DNA from: CAKZLS01 sp963771545
GTDB taxonomy: Bacteria; Pseudomonadota; Alphaproteobacteria; Rhodospirillales; Defluviicoccaceae
Assembly: GCA_963771545.1 (NCBI GenBank)
Contig: CAVYTX010000003.1
Span: 372,001-436,000 of the forward strand
Direction of reading: 5' to 3'
DNA length: 64,000 bases
The notes under the pieces are model-generated. The model did not search any database, had not been told where the DNA came from, and worked only from the letters and a program-made list of their open reading frames with translations. The position numbers and the translations under genes were made by a program. Positions 48,905 through 58,495 of the stretch are shown piece after piece. Every line of letters begins with the position of its first letter. Positions within the stretch are counted from its first letter, which is position 1.

Positions 48905-50344
48905 TCACATAATCAGCCAGGCGGCCAGGCCGAGGAAGGCGAAAAATCCGACGACATCGGTAACCGTGGTGAGGAACACCCCCGACGCGATGGCCGGATC
49001 CACGCCGATGCGCTCCACCGCCATCGGGATGGTCGCGCCCGCCAGCGCCGCCACCACCAGGTTGACGATCATCGCCATTCCGATCACCAGGGCGATCTCG
49101 CCGTTGCCGAACCACAGCCAGGCGACGATGCCGGTGAGCACGGCGAACACCGCGCCGTTGACGCCGCCCACCAGCAATTCCTTGCCGATCACCCGGCCGG
49201 CGTTGGCGGCCGTCAGCTCCTTGGTGGCGAGGGCGCGCACCGCCACGGTCAGGCTCTGGGTTCCGGCGTTGCCGCCCATCGACGCGACGATGGGCATGAG
49301 CACGGCCAGCGCCACCATTTGTTCGATGGTGGCGTCGAACAGGCCGATGACCAAGGACGCCAGGATCGCCGTTCCGAGGTTGATCAGCAGCCACGAGAAC
49401 CGCGAGCGCACCGTCTCGATGGCGTCGGTGTAGAAGTCGTCGTGCCGGACGCCGCCGAGACGCATGATGTCGTCCTCGGCTTCCTCGTCGATGACGTCGA
49501 CCACGTCATCAATGGTGATCACGCCCACCAGCCGGCCGCCCTCGTCCACCACCGGAGCGGACGTGAGGTCGCGCTGGCGGAACAGAAACGCCACCTCTTC
49601 CTGGTCGGTGCCGGTGCCGATGACCTTCATCTCGGGCTGCATGATGTCGGTCAGCATGACCGGGCGGCGGCTGCGCAGCAGATGGCTGAGCGACAGCGCC
49701 CCCACCGGCCGGTGGCTCGGGTCGACCACATAGATGTCGTAGAAGTCGGCGGGCAGGGCGTCCGGGTTCTCGTCGGCGGTGCGCCGCAGATGGTCGATGG
49801 TTTCACCCACGGTCCAGAACGTAGGCGCGGCCACCAGCTCGCGCTGCATCAGCCGGCCGGCGCTGTCGTCGGGATAGGCGAGGCCCGCTTCGATGAGAAC
49901 CCGGTCGGCCGGCGGAATCGCGTCCAGGACCTGCCGGCGGTCGTCGGAGTCCATCTCGGCGATCATCGCGATGGCGTCGTCGGTTTCGAGATTGGCCACC
50001 GCCGCTGCCGTCTGCAGCGGCCCCAGCTGCTCGATGATCTCCTCGCGGACCTGCTCGTCCACTTCGGACAGAACGTCCGGATAGAGCTCCAACCGGATGG
50101 CCTTGACGAACTGGCGGCGCTCCTCGGTTCCGAGCTGCTGAACCAGATCCGCCACGTCGGCGTCGTGCAGGGGTTCGATGAGGCGGCGCACACCGTCGTT
50201 GTCGCCGTCGCGCAGCGCGTCCTCGACGGCTTCGACCAAGGTCGAGTTCAACTCATCCACGGCCCCGGATTGGGACTCGGATTCGGACTCGGACTCGTCC
50301 GCACCGGTCCGCCCTGCCTGTCGCTCGTGCTCCGGCTCGGTCAC
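48905..50344 (-). CDS. mgtE: MgtE magnesium transporter
   Basis: A 479-residue magnesium channel/transporter. Order: acidic Ser/Glu N-terminal tail (about 1-30), N domain of helical repeats (about 35-150, LIEPLHDADVADLVQQL), two CBS domains (about 165-290, VVDPSHRPVGALSLSHLL and APVVDEGGRLVGVITIDD) and five helices from about 315, with MPIVASMGGNAGTQSL and the G-N-A-G-T-Q pore motif. CBS domains gate the pore by cytosolic magnesium. Starts near 50344; a shorter start is possible since the ESESESESQSG tail is unusual. Confidence 0.94.
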   Translation of the reverse strand: MTEPEHERQAGRTGADESESESESQSGAVDELNSTLVEAVEDALRDGDNDGVRRLIEPLHDADVADLVQQLGTEERRQFVKAIRLELYPDVLSEVDEQVREEIIEQLGPLQTAAAVANLETDDAIAMIAEMDSDDRRQVLDAIPPADRVLIEAGLAYPDDSAGRLMQRELVAAPTFWTVGETIDHLRRTADENPDALPADFYDIYVVDPSHRPVGALSLSHLLRSRRPVMLTDIMQPEMKVIGTGTDQEEVAFLFRQRDLTSAPVVDEGGRLVGVITIDDVVDVIDEEAEDDIMRLGGVRHDDFYTDAIETVRSRFSWLLINLGTAILASLVIGLFDATIEQMVALAVLMPIVASMGGNAGTQSLTVAVRALATKELTAANAGRVIGKELLVGGVNGAVFAVLTGIVAWLWFGNGEIALVIGMAMIVNLVVAALAGATIPMAVERIGVDPAIASGVFLTTVTDVVGFFAFLGLAAWLIM

Positions 50345-50483
50345 CGCGCCCGCCTCCTCGAATATGCGCGCCGCTATTGGATCGCGGTCCCGTCCCCCCG
50401 GAAGACCGCGCCTTCAAATTATCGTATTCGACGGCGTTATGATAGAAGTCGGGGCCCGTCCCGGCGGCGGGCCTTTAAAAAAA

Positions 50484-50570
50484 TGGTGCGGTCGAGAAGA
50501 CTCGAACTTCCACGGGGTCTCCCCCACAGCGACCTCAACGCTGCGCGTCTACCGGTTCCGCCACGACCGC
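50484..50570 (-). tRNA. tRNA-Leu (anticodon GAG)
   Basis: On the minus strand an 87-base sequence folds as a class II tRNA: acceptor GCGGTCG pairing with CGACCGC, D-arm, anticodon stem CAGCG/CGCTG with loop TTGAGGT (anticodon GAG), a long variable arm GGGGGAGACCCC and T-arm containing GTTCGAGTC. CCA is encoded (50486-50484). A T run (50483-50477) follows directly and probably ends transcription. Confidence 0.95.
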
Positions 50571-50672
50571 ACGTTTCCTTGCAATTGCAGGGCATCATAC
50601 AGATTTATTGTCCCCGGGATATCAAATCATCGTGCCGGGATCAAGCGCCGGGCGCGACCAACGGAAGGAACT

Positions 50673-51437
50673 GTGTCATTGCCCCACCAACCGTCACTTG
50701 AACGCCGCCAAACGTCGGCGCCGGCGGCCTCCGAAATCCGGCTGGGGGCGCGCTCGGGTTCCGTTGAGTGGCTGGTCAGCGGCGGCCTGGTGGCGTATCC
50801 CGACGCCGTCGCCTTCATGGAGCGACGCGTCGACGGCATTCGCGCGGGCCGGGAGGCCGAGGCCGTCTGGCTGTTGGAGCACCCCGCGCTCTACACCGCC
50901 GGAACGAGCGCGAGGCCCGAGGAACTCCTCGACGCGGCGGCCCTGCCCGTCTATCCCAGCGGCCGCGGCGGCCGCTACACCTACCACGGCCCGGGACAGC
51001 GGGTGGCCTACGTCATGCTCGATCTCCGGCGCCGCGGAAGCGACGTGCGCGCCTACGTCCACGCGCTCGAGGGCTGGGTGATCGCCGCGTTGGCGCAGCT
51101 CGGCGTCACGGGGGAGCGGCGGTCCGATCGAATCGGCATCTGGGTAGACCAAGGCGGTGGCCGGGAAACCAAGATCGCGGCCATCGGCGTCCGCGTGCGG
51201 CGATGGATCACTTACCATGGCATCGCCATCAACGTTGACCCCAACATGGATCATTTCGGCGGTATCGTTCCCTGCGGCATCGCCGAGCACGGCGTCACCT
51301 CTCTTCGCGCCTTGGGCCTGGACGCCACCCTGGCCGATGTGGACGCGGCGCTGCGCGGCACCCTTCCCGCGCGCTTCGAACTTGCGGAGTCCAATCCGAG
51401 TCCCGCCGCTTGGGACCCGAAAACGAGCAATCGTTGA
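50673..51437 (+). CDS. lipB: Octanoyl-[acyl-carrier-protein]:protein octanoyltransferase
   Basis: A 254-residue LipB, which moves octanoyl groups from ACP to lipoyl domains of 2-oxoacid dehydrogenases. Signature GGRYTYHGPGQRVAYVMLDL, the catalytic Lys in ETKIAAIGVRVRRW and catalytic Cys in GGIVPCGIAEHGVTSL are present. GTG 50673 with AAGGA ahead is the start; its frame is open far upstream through the tRNA, so length alone would mislead. lipA is not in the window. Confidence 0.94.
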   Translation: MSLPHQPSLERRQTSAPAASEIRLGARSGSVEWLVSGGLVAYPDAVAFMERRVDGIRAGREAEAVWLLEHPALYTAGTSARPEELLDAAALPVYPSGRGGRYTYHGPGQRVAYVMLDLRRRGSDVRAYVHALEGWVIAALAQLGVTGERRSDRIGIWVDQGGGRETKIAAIGVRVRRWITYHGIAINVDPNMDHFGGIVPCGIAEHGVTSLRALGLDATLADVDAALRGTLPARFELAESNPSPAAWDPKTSNR

Positions 51438-51679
51438 TCTTGCATAACATCCCCGGCTGCAGGCCATTTTCGATGAACTACCGCCGGTAAACATACATTT
51501 TCCGTTCTTCTAAAATAGATCGCAATCGCGCCGAAAAACCAACGGATCGCCAACGCGTCGAGTGTTGATTGCCCCCGCGATCCATGAAACATTGCGGCGC
51601 ATTCGTCCGTTTCAAGCTCATCCGGGAACACGCTCGTGTCGCACGCTTCCGAAGACCCCGCGCCTTGGGACGCCGCGCG

Positions 51680-52678
51680 ATGACCGCGGACCCCATCCCC
51701 ACCAACGACGCCGACGACGACAGCGACGAATTGGCGTCCGCGGACTGGACCCGCGTGGCGGCGCCGTCGAGCGATCTGCCCGCCGCGCTCACCGGGACCG
51801 ACCGGCCCACCGAAATTCTGCGCGCCCTTCGGAAGGTGGAAGATGCGTCCTCGGCTCATGCGGAATGGCTGAGAGACTGGCATCTCTATGTCCTCGGTTG
51901 CCTGGAGCCCGGCACCACCCCCCGGGCGTCCCCGCCGGCGTTCGATTTCATGGGCCGGTTCGAGGCCCTGCGCGCGTCCGTCCCTGGCAAGGATGCCGAA
52001 TTCGCCGAAATCGGCAAGCGCCTGACGCGAACGAAGCGACAGGCCGACCGAATCATCCGAACGGTGGAAACGGACCGGAGACTGCCGCCCGCCGACTACC
52101 AAGCGCTGATGCGCGAGGTGCACGAATTCAACGGCCTTCTGCGGCAGTTGCAGAACGACTCGTGGAACCACCTCGCCAACATCGACCCGCTCACCGGGCT
52201 CGGCAACCGGCAGGCCATGGCGCGCAAACTGGCCGTGGAACGCGAGCGCCAGGCCCGCAACCGGCAGCCGTGTTGCGTCGCCTTGATCGACCTCGACTTC
52301 TTCAAGGAGATCAACGACACCCACGGGCACAAGGCCGGAGATACGGTTCTCAGGAGCCTCGCGTCGCTGCTGGCGGCCAGCATCCGTCCCTATGACGAGG
52401 TGTTCCGGTATGGCGGCGACGAATTCGTCGTGTGTCTGCCCAACGCCGACACCCGCGCCGCCTGGGCCATCGTCGAACGCCTGCGGCTGAGGGTCGCGCG
52501 CTGGTCCATACCGCTTCGCGGCGACGAGCGCGTGCGAATGACGGTTTCCGTGGGCGTTGCCCCGTTGGTCCACGACCGCGATGTCGAGGCGGCGCTGGAG
52601 ACCGCGGACGCGGCGCTCTATGCCGCCAAGCGGAACGGCCGCAATTGCGTTCACGTCCGCAGCATGGAAGAGCGCTGA
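51680..52678 (+). CDS. Diguanylate cyclase (GGDEF)
   Basis: A 332-residue protein. The C-terminal GGDEF domain (about 170-330) has NIDPLTGLGNRQAM, RYGGDEFVVCLPNA and the magnesium-binding DLDFFKEIND block, so it should make cyclic di-GMP. An I-site RxxD is not obvious: residues five before GGDEF read D-E-V-F-R. The N-terminal part contains AHAEWLRDWHLYVLGCLEPG, which recalls the His and Cys pattern of CZB zinc-sensing domains, followed by a coiled region; zinc binding is inference. ATG 51680 is chosen over 51569 because the earlier residues are arginine-rich and unlike a domain, but the ribosome site is weak. Confidence 0.85.
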   Translation: MTADPIPTNDADDDSDELASADWTRVAAPSSDLPAALTGTDRPTEILRALRKVEDASSAHAEWLRDWHLYVLGCLEPGTTPRASPPAFDFMGRFEALRASVPGKDAEFAEIGKRLTRTKRQADRIIRTVETDRRLPPADYQALMREVHEFNGLLRQLQNDSWNHLANIDPLTGLGNRQAMARKLAVERERQARNRQPCCVALIDLDFFKEINDTHGHKAGDTVLRSLASLLAASIRPYDEVFRYGGDEFVVCLPNADTRAAWAIVERLRLRVARWSIPLRGDERVRMTVSVGVAPLVHDRDVEAALETADAALYAAKRNGRNCVHVRSMEER

Positions 52679-52690
52679 CGCCTTGGTATC

Positions 52691-52969
52691 ATACCAACGA
52701 TCACTAATAATGACTCAGTGTGATCGTGTTTCCCGCATCCTCGGCAGGAGGGGCCGCGCCGGCGATGGGAACCCATCGTCAAGCGGTTCCCCCATATTCC
52801 AAACATGGGCCCCGAGGAAGCGCGAACCACGACCTTCCGGGCGGCCTATCGAGGTTTCCGGTCGGCGCCGCGCGGCCCTTATGATGCTCCCGCATCACGG
52901 CGCGCCACGCTCCTTGCCGGAAACCTCGATAGGCCGTCACAATGGGACATTATTAACGACCGTTGGTAT
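52691..52969. repeat. Nested inverted-repeat element, MITE/REP-like
   Basis: Outer arms of 22 bases (52691-52712 and 52948-52969) match at 19 of 22 and weaker similarity continues about 14 bases inward. A perfect 20-base inverted repeat lies inside: CGGCCTATCGAGGTTTCCGG (52842-52861) and its complement (52917-52936). The left end is preceded by TTGGTATC, making TTGGTAT-C-ATACCAA. No coding sequence lies within. The right end merges with the stop codon of the downstream protease gene. It is shaped like a non-autonomous transposable or mosaic repeat. Confidence 0.75.
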
Positions 52970-54453
52970 TACTGCCCGAGAGAGGCCAGGAAGCGATCCG
53001 TTGATCCCGCCCGCAATAGGGCGATGGCGCAGCCCAGTTCGCGATCCTCGTCTTCGCCGACGGCCGGACAGACCTTGCCGTCCAAGGTCATTTTCGAGGC
53101 GTGGCTATGACGCCCCCGTTCCGGCAGCGCGCCCGGCAAATCCACCTCCCGCTTCAAGTCGGGGTTTTCATCGACGCCGTCGAGGACAATATCGGGTTCG
53201 ACCCCGGCGGCCTGAATCGTCTCTCCGGACGGTCCATAATATAACGCCGTGGTCAGCTTGAGGGCGCCGTCCACCGGCAGCCGCATCACCGTCTGCACCG
53301 ACCCCTTTCCGAACGAGCGCGTTCCCATCACCGTCGCGCGGCCGTGATCCTGCAGCGCGGCGGCGACGATCTCGGACGCCGACGCCGAACCGGCGTTGAT
53401 CAAAACCACCATCGGCAGCCCGTGCGCGAGATCCCCGGCGCTGGCGGCGAACGCATGGTCCCGCTCCGCTTCGCGGCCGCGAATGGCTACGATCACGCCG
53501 TCTTCGAGGAAGTCGTCCGCCACCGCCAGCGATTGATCGAGCGCGCCGCCGGGGTTGTTGCGCAAATCCAGAACCAGTCCCCGTCCCCGCGATCCGAGGG
53601 TGTCGCGGATTTGGCTCATGGCCTCCGCGACGTCATCTTCGACCTTTTCGTTAAAGCTCACGATCCTAAGGTAGCCGATGTCGTTTTCCACCCGCCATTT
53701 CACCGGGCGCACCGTAATGATCGCCCGGGTGATGGCGACGTCGAAGGCCGCGCGATCGGCCCGGACAATGGTCAAACGAATGCTTGTTCCCGGTTCGCCC
53801 CGCATGGCGTAGACGGCGTCTCTCAGGCTCATGTCCCGCACCGGCTGGCCGTCGATATGCGTGATTATATCGCCGGGTTTGAGACCGGCCCGATGCGCGG
53901 GAGTATCCTCGATGGGCGAGATCACCTTGATCAGCTTGTCCTCCTGCATGACCTTGATGCCCAGGCCACCAAACTGCCCGGACATGACCAGATTCATTTC
54001 CCGGTACTCCTCGGGATTGAGATAGGCCGAATGGGGATCGAGCGACGCCGTCATCGAATCCAGCGCCGTTTCCACCAATGTGTCCGCCGGCATGGATCCG
54101 GGCTCCGGGTTCTTCTCCTCGACGCCCGCGATGGCGGCGTTCACCAGTTCCGCGTCGGTCACTTCATGCACATAGGTCGCGCGAACGCGCTTGAACGCAT
54201 CGCGAAAATGCTTGAGTTGGCGGGTGTCCTGGGAGTCGGACGCGTAGGTGGCGAAAACGGTATTGAATCGCGCCAGTTCCTTGGACCCGTCCTCGTTCAA
54301 CGAATACGGGTCCATGCCCACGGCCTCGGCGAAACCACCCATGGCCGGACTCTCGCCGCTGCATCCGTGCAGCGCCTGGACGAGGTTGAGCCCCAAGACC
54401 ACGGCAACGGCGACGACAAGCGCCGTCTTGCCCTTTCTCCAACGGATCACCAC
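52969..54453 (-). CDS. ctpA: C-terminal processing protease, S41 family
   Basis: A 494-residue exported serine protease. An N-terminal signal anchor (TALVVAVAVVLGLNLVQALH) is followed by a helical region, a PDZ domain (about 155-235, GLGIKVMQEDKLIKVISPIE, DIITHIDGQPV) and the S41 catalytic core with VVLINAGSASASEIVAAALQ, whose G-S-A-S-A-S-E carries the nucleophile Ser, and TRSFGKGSVQT with the catalytic Lys. Ctp proteases trim envelope proteins. GTG 54453 with GGGAGAAGGG ahead is preferred. The stop TAA lies in the arm of the 52691-52969 repeat. Confidence 0.92.
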   Translation of the reverse strand: MVIRWRKGKTALVVAVAVVLGLNLVQALHGCSGESPAMGGFAEAVGMDPYSLNEDGSKELARFNTVFATYASDSQDTRQLKHFRDAFKRVRATYVHEVTDAELVNAAIAGVEEKNPEPGSMPADTLVETALDSMTASLDPHSAYLNPEEYREMNLVMSGQFGGLGIKVMQEDKLIKVISPIEDTPAHRAGLKPGDIITHIDGQPVRDMSLRDAVYAMRGEPGTSIRLTIVRADRAAFDVAITRAIITVRPVKWRVENDIGYLRIVSFNEKVEDDVAEAMSQIRDTLGSRGRGLVLDLRNNPGGALDQSLAVADDFLEDGVIVAIRGREAERDHAFAASAGDLAHGLPMVVLINAGSASASEIVAAALQDHGRATVMGTRSFGKGSVQTVMRLPVDGALKLTTALYYGPSGETIQAAGVEPDIVLDGVDENPDLKREVDLPGALPERGRHSHASKMTLDGKVCPAVGEDEDRELGCAIALLRAGSTDRFLASLGQ

Positions 54454-54605
54454 GAGCCCTTCTCCCAATCGAACGCCGCCGCCATTTCGAGCGCTTTTTT
54501 TAGCCGGTCCATATCCGGTGATATAGGTACTCGGCAACTGTGTGCAAATATTGTCTCAGTTCCCGGAAAAAGAGAAGCCCCAGTTGCGGCAATCCGTGTC
54601 GAGGA

Positions 54606-55703
54606 TCACACATGCTGTTTCGGAGCGGCATCGAGGTCGGCGGCGATTTGCGCTTGTCGGCGCGGCGGCGGCCGCAACCGGAAGGCCGTCCATAGGCCCG
54701 CCGTCAACAGCAGGACGGCCACCGCCTGATGCGCCGCGGCCAGCGGAATGGGGACAAACAGCACAAGGGTCGATATGCCGAGCGTCACCTGCAGCGTGGC
54801 CAGACCCAGCAGAATGCTCGATGCGCCGCGCGCCAACGCCGAAACCGGATGGCGGCGGACAACGAACCAAAAGACCACGACCGAGGCGAAGGTGGTCATG
54901 GCAAGAATACGGTGCGTGAACTGAACGGTGGTCACATCCTCGAAAAAATTGATGAATAGGGGTGACAGGGCGAACAGATCCCCGGGCACCAGTTGCCCGT
55001 CCATCAGCGGGAACGTGTTGTAGGCGAAGCCCGCATCCAGCCCGGCGACGAATCCCCCCGACAGCATGGTCAGGACAATCATCGCGCACACGGCCACCGC
55101 GAACCGCCACCCGGGCGCGCCCGCCGGCGCCCTCGCCCCCGGGAACAGCAACCCAAAGGCAACCCAGAGGATATAGCCGTAGATGAGCAATGCCGCGCCA
55201 AGATGGGCGGTCAGACGGTACTGACTGACATCCGGGCGATCGACGAGCCCGCTCTTGACCATGAACCAACCCAAAACACCTTGCAGTCCGCCAAGCACGA
55301 ACATGACCAGCAGTTTCACGGCCAGCCGCCGGTCGACCCATTTCAGCATCAGGAACGTCAAGAACGGCACGAAGAAGGCGATCCCGATCAATCGGCCCCA
55401 TAGCCGGTGGATATACTCCAGCCAGAAAATCCCCTTGAAGTCCGCCAGGGTCATGCCGGCGTTGACCTCCCTGAACTCGGGAGACGTCCGGTACGCGCCG
55501 AAAACGGCCTCCCAGCGGGCTTCGGTCAAGGGCGGAAGCCACCCCGTCACCGGCCGCCACTCCACCATGGAAAGCCCCGATTCCGTCAGTCGCGTCACGC
55601 CGCCGATCACCACCATGACGAACACCATGCCGGCCACCGCGAGAAGCCAGTAGGCGATCACCCGCGAACGCCGCCGAGGATCCGAGCGCGGACTGTAGAT
55701 CAT
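54606..55703 (-). CDS. ctaA: Heme A synthase
   Basis: A 365-residue, eight-helix membrane enzyme that converts heme O to heme A. Motifs: GGVTRLTESGLSMVEWRPVT, WLEYIHRLWGRLIGIAFF (His), RLTAHLGAALLIYG (His), VQFTHRILAMTTF (His) and AAAHQAVAVLLL (His), the four conserved heme-ligand histidines. ATG 55703 follows GAGGGAA. Its presence implies a heme A-containing oxidase elsewhere besides the bo-type enzyme at 41904-45860. Confidence 0.94.
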   Translation of the reverse strand: MIYSPRSDPRRRSRVIAYWLLAVAGMVFVMVVIGGVTRLTESGLSMVEWRPVTGWLPPLTEARWEAVFGAYRTSPEFREVNAGMTLADFKGIFWLEYIHRLWGRLIGIAFFVPFLTFLMLKWVDRRLAVKLLVMFVLGGLQGVLGWFMVKSGLVDRPDVSQYRLTAHLGAALLIYGYILWVAFGLLFPGARAPAGAPGWRFAVAVCAMIVLTMLSGGFVAGLDAGFAYNTFPLMDGQLVPGDLFALSPLFINFFEDVTTVQFTHRILAMTTFASVVVFWFVVRRHPVSALARGASSILLGLATLQVTLGISTLVLFVPIPLAAAHQAVAVLLLTAGLWTAFRLRPPPRRQAQIAADLDAAPKQHV

Positions 55704-55885
55704 TGAGTATTCCCTCGCGAAGCGTCGCAGTGGAGAAGTGTTGCGCATCCAGGCCAGAAATAGCGGGGAGCGGGCGAAAAACCAAGTATCATCGCAACCC
55801 CGATGACGCTCGAAAATCTTGCGGCGAGATGGCTCCTCGTCTAGTGATTCGGGTCGTCGCAAGGCAATGAATTGGAGAACAGTTC

Positions 55886-56677
55886 GTGGCAAAGGCCGTG
55901 AGCCCTGTTTACATCGTCGGCGCGGGTCCCGGGGATCCGGAGCTGCTGACGGTCAAGGCCCGCCGGCTCCTGGGCGAGGCCGAGGTGATCGTATACGATC
56001 GCCTGGTCTCGGAGGATATCCTGGCCCTGATCCCGTCCGGCATGAGCCGCATCTTCGCCGGCAAGGTCGCCCGCGCTCATCACATGCCGCAGTTCGAGAT
56101 CAACGCGCTGCTGGTGAGACTGGCCCGTTCCGGGCGCGTGGTGGTGCGCCTCAAGGGGGGCGATCCGTTCGTGTTCGGGCGCGGCGGCGAGGAGGCCGAG
56201 CACCTCGCCCAGCACGGCATCCCCTTCGAGATCGTGCCGGGCGTGACGTCGGCGTCGGGGTGCAGTTCCTACGCCGGCATTCCGTTAACTCATAGAGGTC
56301 TGTCCCACGGGCTGCGGTTCGTCACCGGCCACACCCAGGACGGCGGCGCGCCCGATCTCAATTGGGCGAGCCTAGCGGATCCGGACACCACCTTGGTGGT
56401 GTACATGGGCCGGACCAACGCCCGCACGGTCAGCGAACAGCTCATCGCCCACGGTTTGCCGGCGGACACCCCGGCCGCCGCCATCGTCAATGGAACGCGC
56501 CCCGACCAGAAAACCATCGTCACCACTCTCGACCGGCTTCCCGATCAAGTCGACACATTGGCCCTGGCGGCGCCGACGCTGCTGGTGATCGGCCGGGTGG
56601 TCTCGCTGGCCCACGTCCTGTCATGGTATTCCCCCGAGGCGACGGAAGACAAACCGAGTTCAACGACGGTTTCGTAA
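55886..56677 (+). CDS. cobA: Uroporphyrinogen-III C-methyltransferase
   Basis: A 263-residue SAM-dependent methyltransferase making precorrin-2 for siroheme and cobalamin. Motifs: VYIVGAGPGDPELLTVKARR, the VIVYDRLVSEDIL block, VVRLKGGDPFVFGRGGEEAE, and a late GLPADTPAAAIVNGTRPDQK. GTG 55886 has GGAG ahead. It is the short CobA form, without the CysG oxidase/chelatase domain. The neighbouring ctaA diverges, grouping two tetrapyrrole genes. Confidence 0.94.
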   Translation: MAKAVSPVYIVGAGPGDPELLTVKARRLLGEAEVIVYDRLVSEDILALIPSGMSRIFAGKVARAHHMPQFEINALLVRLARSGRVVVRLKGGDPFVFGRGGEEAEHLAQHGIPFEIVPGVTSASGCSSYAGIPLTHRGLSHGLRFVTGHTQDGGAPDLNWASLADPDTTLVVYMGRTNARTVSEQLIAHGLPADTPAAAIVNGTRPDQKTIVTTLDRLPDQVDTLALAAPTLLVIGRVVSLAHVLSWYSPEATEDKPSSTTVS

Positions 56678-56708
56678 GCGCCGTCCGGCGCCGCCCTCTC
56701 CATCATCG

Positions 56709-57473
56709 TCAGTACAAGTGCTGGCCGCCGGTGACCCAGAGTTCGGTGCCGGTGACGTAGCCGGCCTCTTCGGAGCACAAATAGTGGATGGCGTTGGCCA
56801 CATCCAGCGGCGCACCCATGCGCTCCAGCGGGATACGGGAGACGAGCATCTCGTATTCGGGCTGAATCATCTCCGTCTGGATCTCGCCAGGCGCCACCGC
56901 GTTCACCCGCACGTCCAACGCACCGAACTCATGGGCCAGTTCCCGCGTCAGCGCCGACAACGCCGCCTTTGAGACGGAGTAGGCCGATCCCGCGAAGGGA
57001 TGCACCCTGTGGCCGGCGATGGAGGTGACGTTGACGATGGCCCCCTTGCCCTTGTGAAGCGCCGAGGCGAAACCGCGCGCCAGCTCCAGCCCGGCGAAGA
57101 AATTGATTTCGAATACCTGCCGCCACGCGTCCAGATCGCCGTTGAGACACCCGAGCCGTTCCTTATAAGGCGTCTTCGGCGACATCCCGGCGTTGTTGAC
57201 GAGCGCGTGAAGGGGAGCGCCGTCCAACGCCTCGTTGGCCTCGCGAACAAACGCGGCGAGGCTGTCCGCCTCGGCCAGGTCCGTCGGAATATGACAGGTC
57301 CAGTTGGGATCGCGCTTGCACTCCGCCGGGGTGTCTTCGCGCGAGCACGTGATGATCTGCCATCCCTTTTCCAGAAAGATCCTGGCAGTGCAATGACCGA
57401 TGCCGCGGCTGGCGCCGGTGATGACGACGGTCTTGCGTGCGGTTTTGTGGGCGGATTCTTGCGCCTGGGTCAT
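56709..57473 (-). CDS. Short-chain dehydrogenase/reductase
   Basis: A 254-residue classical SDR: NAD(P)-binding TGASRGIG near residues 19-26, NNAG in the LVNNAGMSPKTP block, catalytic Ser in VNVTSIAG and Y-S-V-S-K. The basic residue after TGAS (R) and the R in TCSRED suggest NADP. The C-terminal GYVTGTELWVTGGQHLY follows the usual I-T-G-x-x-x-x-V-D-G-G place. Substrate unknown. It converges on cobA. Confidence 0.9.
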   Translation of the reverse strand: MTQAQESAHKTARKTVVITGASRGIGHCTARIFLEKGWQIITCSREDTPAECKRDPNWTCHIPTDLAEADSLAAFVREANEALDGAPLHALVNNAGMSPKTPYKERLGCLNGDLDAWRQVFEINFFAGLELARGFASALHKGKGAIVNVTSIAGHRVHPFAGSAYSVSKAALSALTRELAHEFGALDVRVNAVAPGEIQTEMIQPEYEMLVSRIPLERMGAPLDVANAIHYLCSEEAGYVTGTELWVTGGQHLY

Positions 57474-57569
57474 GTTGCAGAGGTTAGCGCATGGTTCAAC
57501 GGTTCGGTCCCGAAAACAACGAATAAGGTCGGCATGGTTGCCTCTTAATTTCCGGCGTGCCCGCGCTTC

Positions 57570-58427
57570 TCAGTGAGCCATCAGAAGTGGCGGCGTCGCT
57601 CGTTCCAGGACATGGCGGGTGACGCCACCCAGGATTAATTCCCGCAGCCGGCTGTGCGTATAGGCTCCCATGACCAACAAATCCGCGTCGGCGCATGCCG
57701 TGATGATCGCGGCTCCGACCGAGCCCTCATCTTTCGCCATTGCCCGCTGCTCCGCCGCTATACCGTGCCACGCGAGGAATTCCCTCAAGCCGTCGGCGTC
57801 CGCCGCCGCCGTGTCGCCCGTTTCGACGATGAGGATCAGAACGGACTCGGCGCGCGCGATCAGCGGCAACGCCGCGCTCACGGCGCGGGCCGCTTCGGCG
57901 CTTCCGTTCCACGAGATGGCCACCCTCCGGCCAAGAGATGCGGCTGGTTCCAGGGGCGCCACCAGCACCGGCCGGCCGCTCTCGAAGACCGCGGCATTGA
58001 AGGTCACGGCCGAAGGGGCTTCCATCTGGGAGGTGGGGCGAGCGACCACCAAAAGATCGGCCAGCCGCCCTCGCTGAACCACGATTTCGTCCTCGGCCCC
58101 GACCACGCTCATCCAAGCCGTCGTCGGCCCCGCCTTGGACGGCGCTTCCGACACCGGTATGCCGCTCGCCTCGCGGGCCCGTTCGTACATTTCCCGGGCC
58201 TTGACCGCCCGGGCGGCGGTTTCTCTCTCGGTCAGCTCGATCAGCTCCTCGATCATCGCTCCGGACATGCCCTCCCCGATCAGCGGCACCGCCAGCCTCG
58301 GGTCGGGTTGCGCGTGCAGGACTTCAACATGGGCTTCCGCGTCGCGGCCCAATCGAAACGCCGTGTCCAGCGACAATCGAGTGGCGTCCGTACCGTCGAC
58401 GGGAACGACAATTTTACGAATTGACAT
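57570..58427 (-). CDS. Universal stress protein, two UspA domains
   Basis: A 285-residue tandem USP: residues 1-150 begin IRKIVVPVDGTDATRLSLDT, and the second domain starts near 165 with RRVAISWNGSAEAARAVSAA and ends with DLLVMGAYTHSRLRELILGG followed by VTRHVLERA. The ATP-binding G-x-x-x-x-x-x-x-x-x-G-S/T pattern is best kept in the second domain (MGAYTHSRLRELILGGVT), with the first domain degenerate. Cytoplasmic. Despite its type, no EcfG promoter match is visible upstream. Confidence 0.9.
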   Translation of the reverse strand: MSIRKIVVPVDGTDATRLSLDTAFRLGRDAEAHVEVLHAQPDPRLAVPLIGEGMSGAMIEELIELTERETAARAVKAREMYERAREASGIPVSEAPSKAGPTTAWMSVVGAEDEIVVQRGRLADLLVVARPTSQMEAPSAVTFNAAVFESGRPVLVAPLEPAASLGRRVAISWNGSAEAARAVSAALPLIARAESVLILIVETGDTAAADADGLREFLAWHGIAAEQRAMAKDEGSVGAAIITACADADLLVMGAYTHSRLRELILGGVTRHVLERATPPLLMAH

Positions 58428-58495
58428 TGAGCAACCTCGCGACCAGAGCGTTCATCATGGCGGGCTTGCGACCAAATGAAAAGCCCCCATGTGAA

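Noticed and set aside
48896..50701. 601-codon open frame opposite mgtE running through the tRNA gene
   Set aside because: A coding gene across a tRNA and antisense to mgtE is implausible, and the composition is shadow-like.
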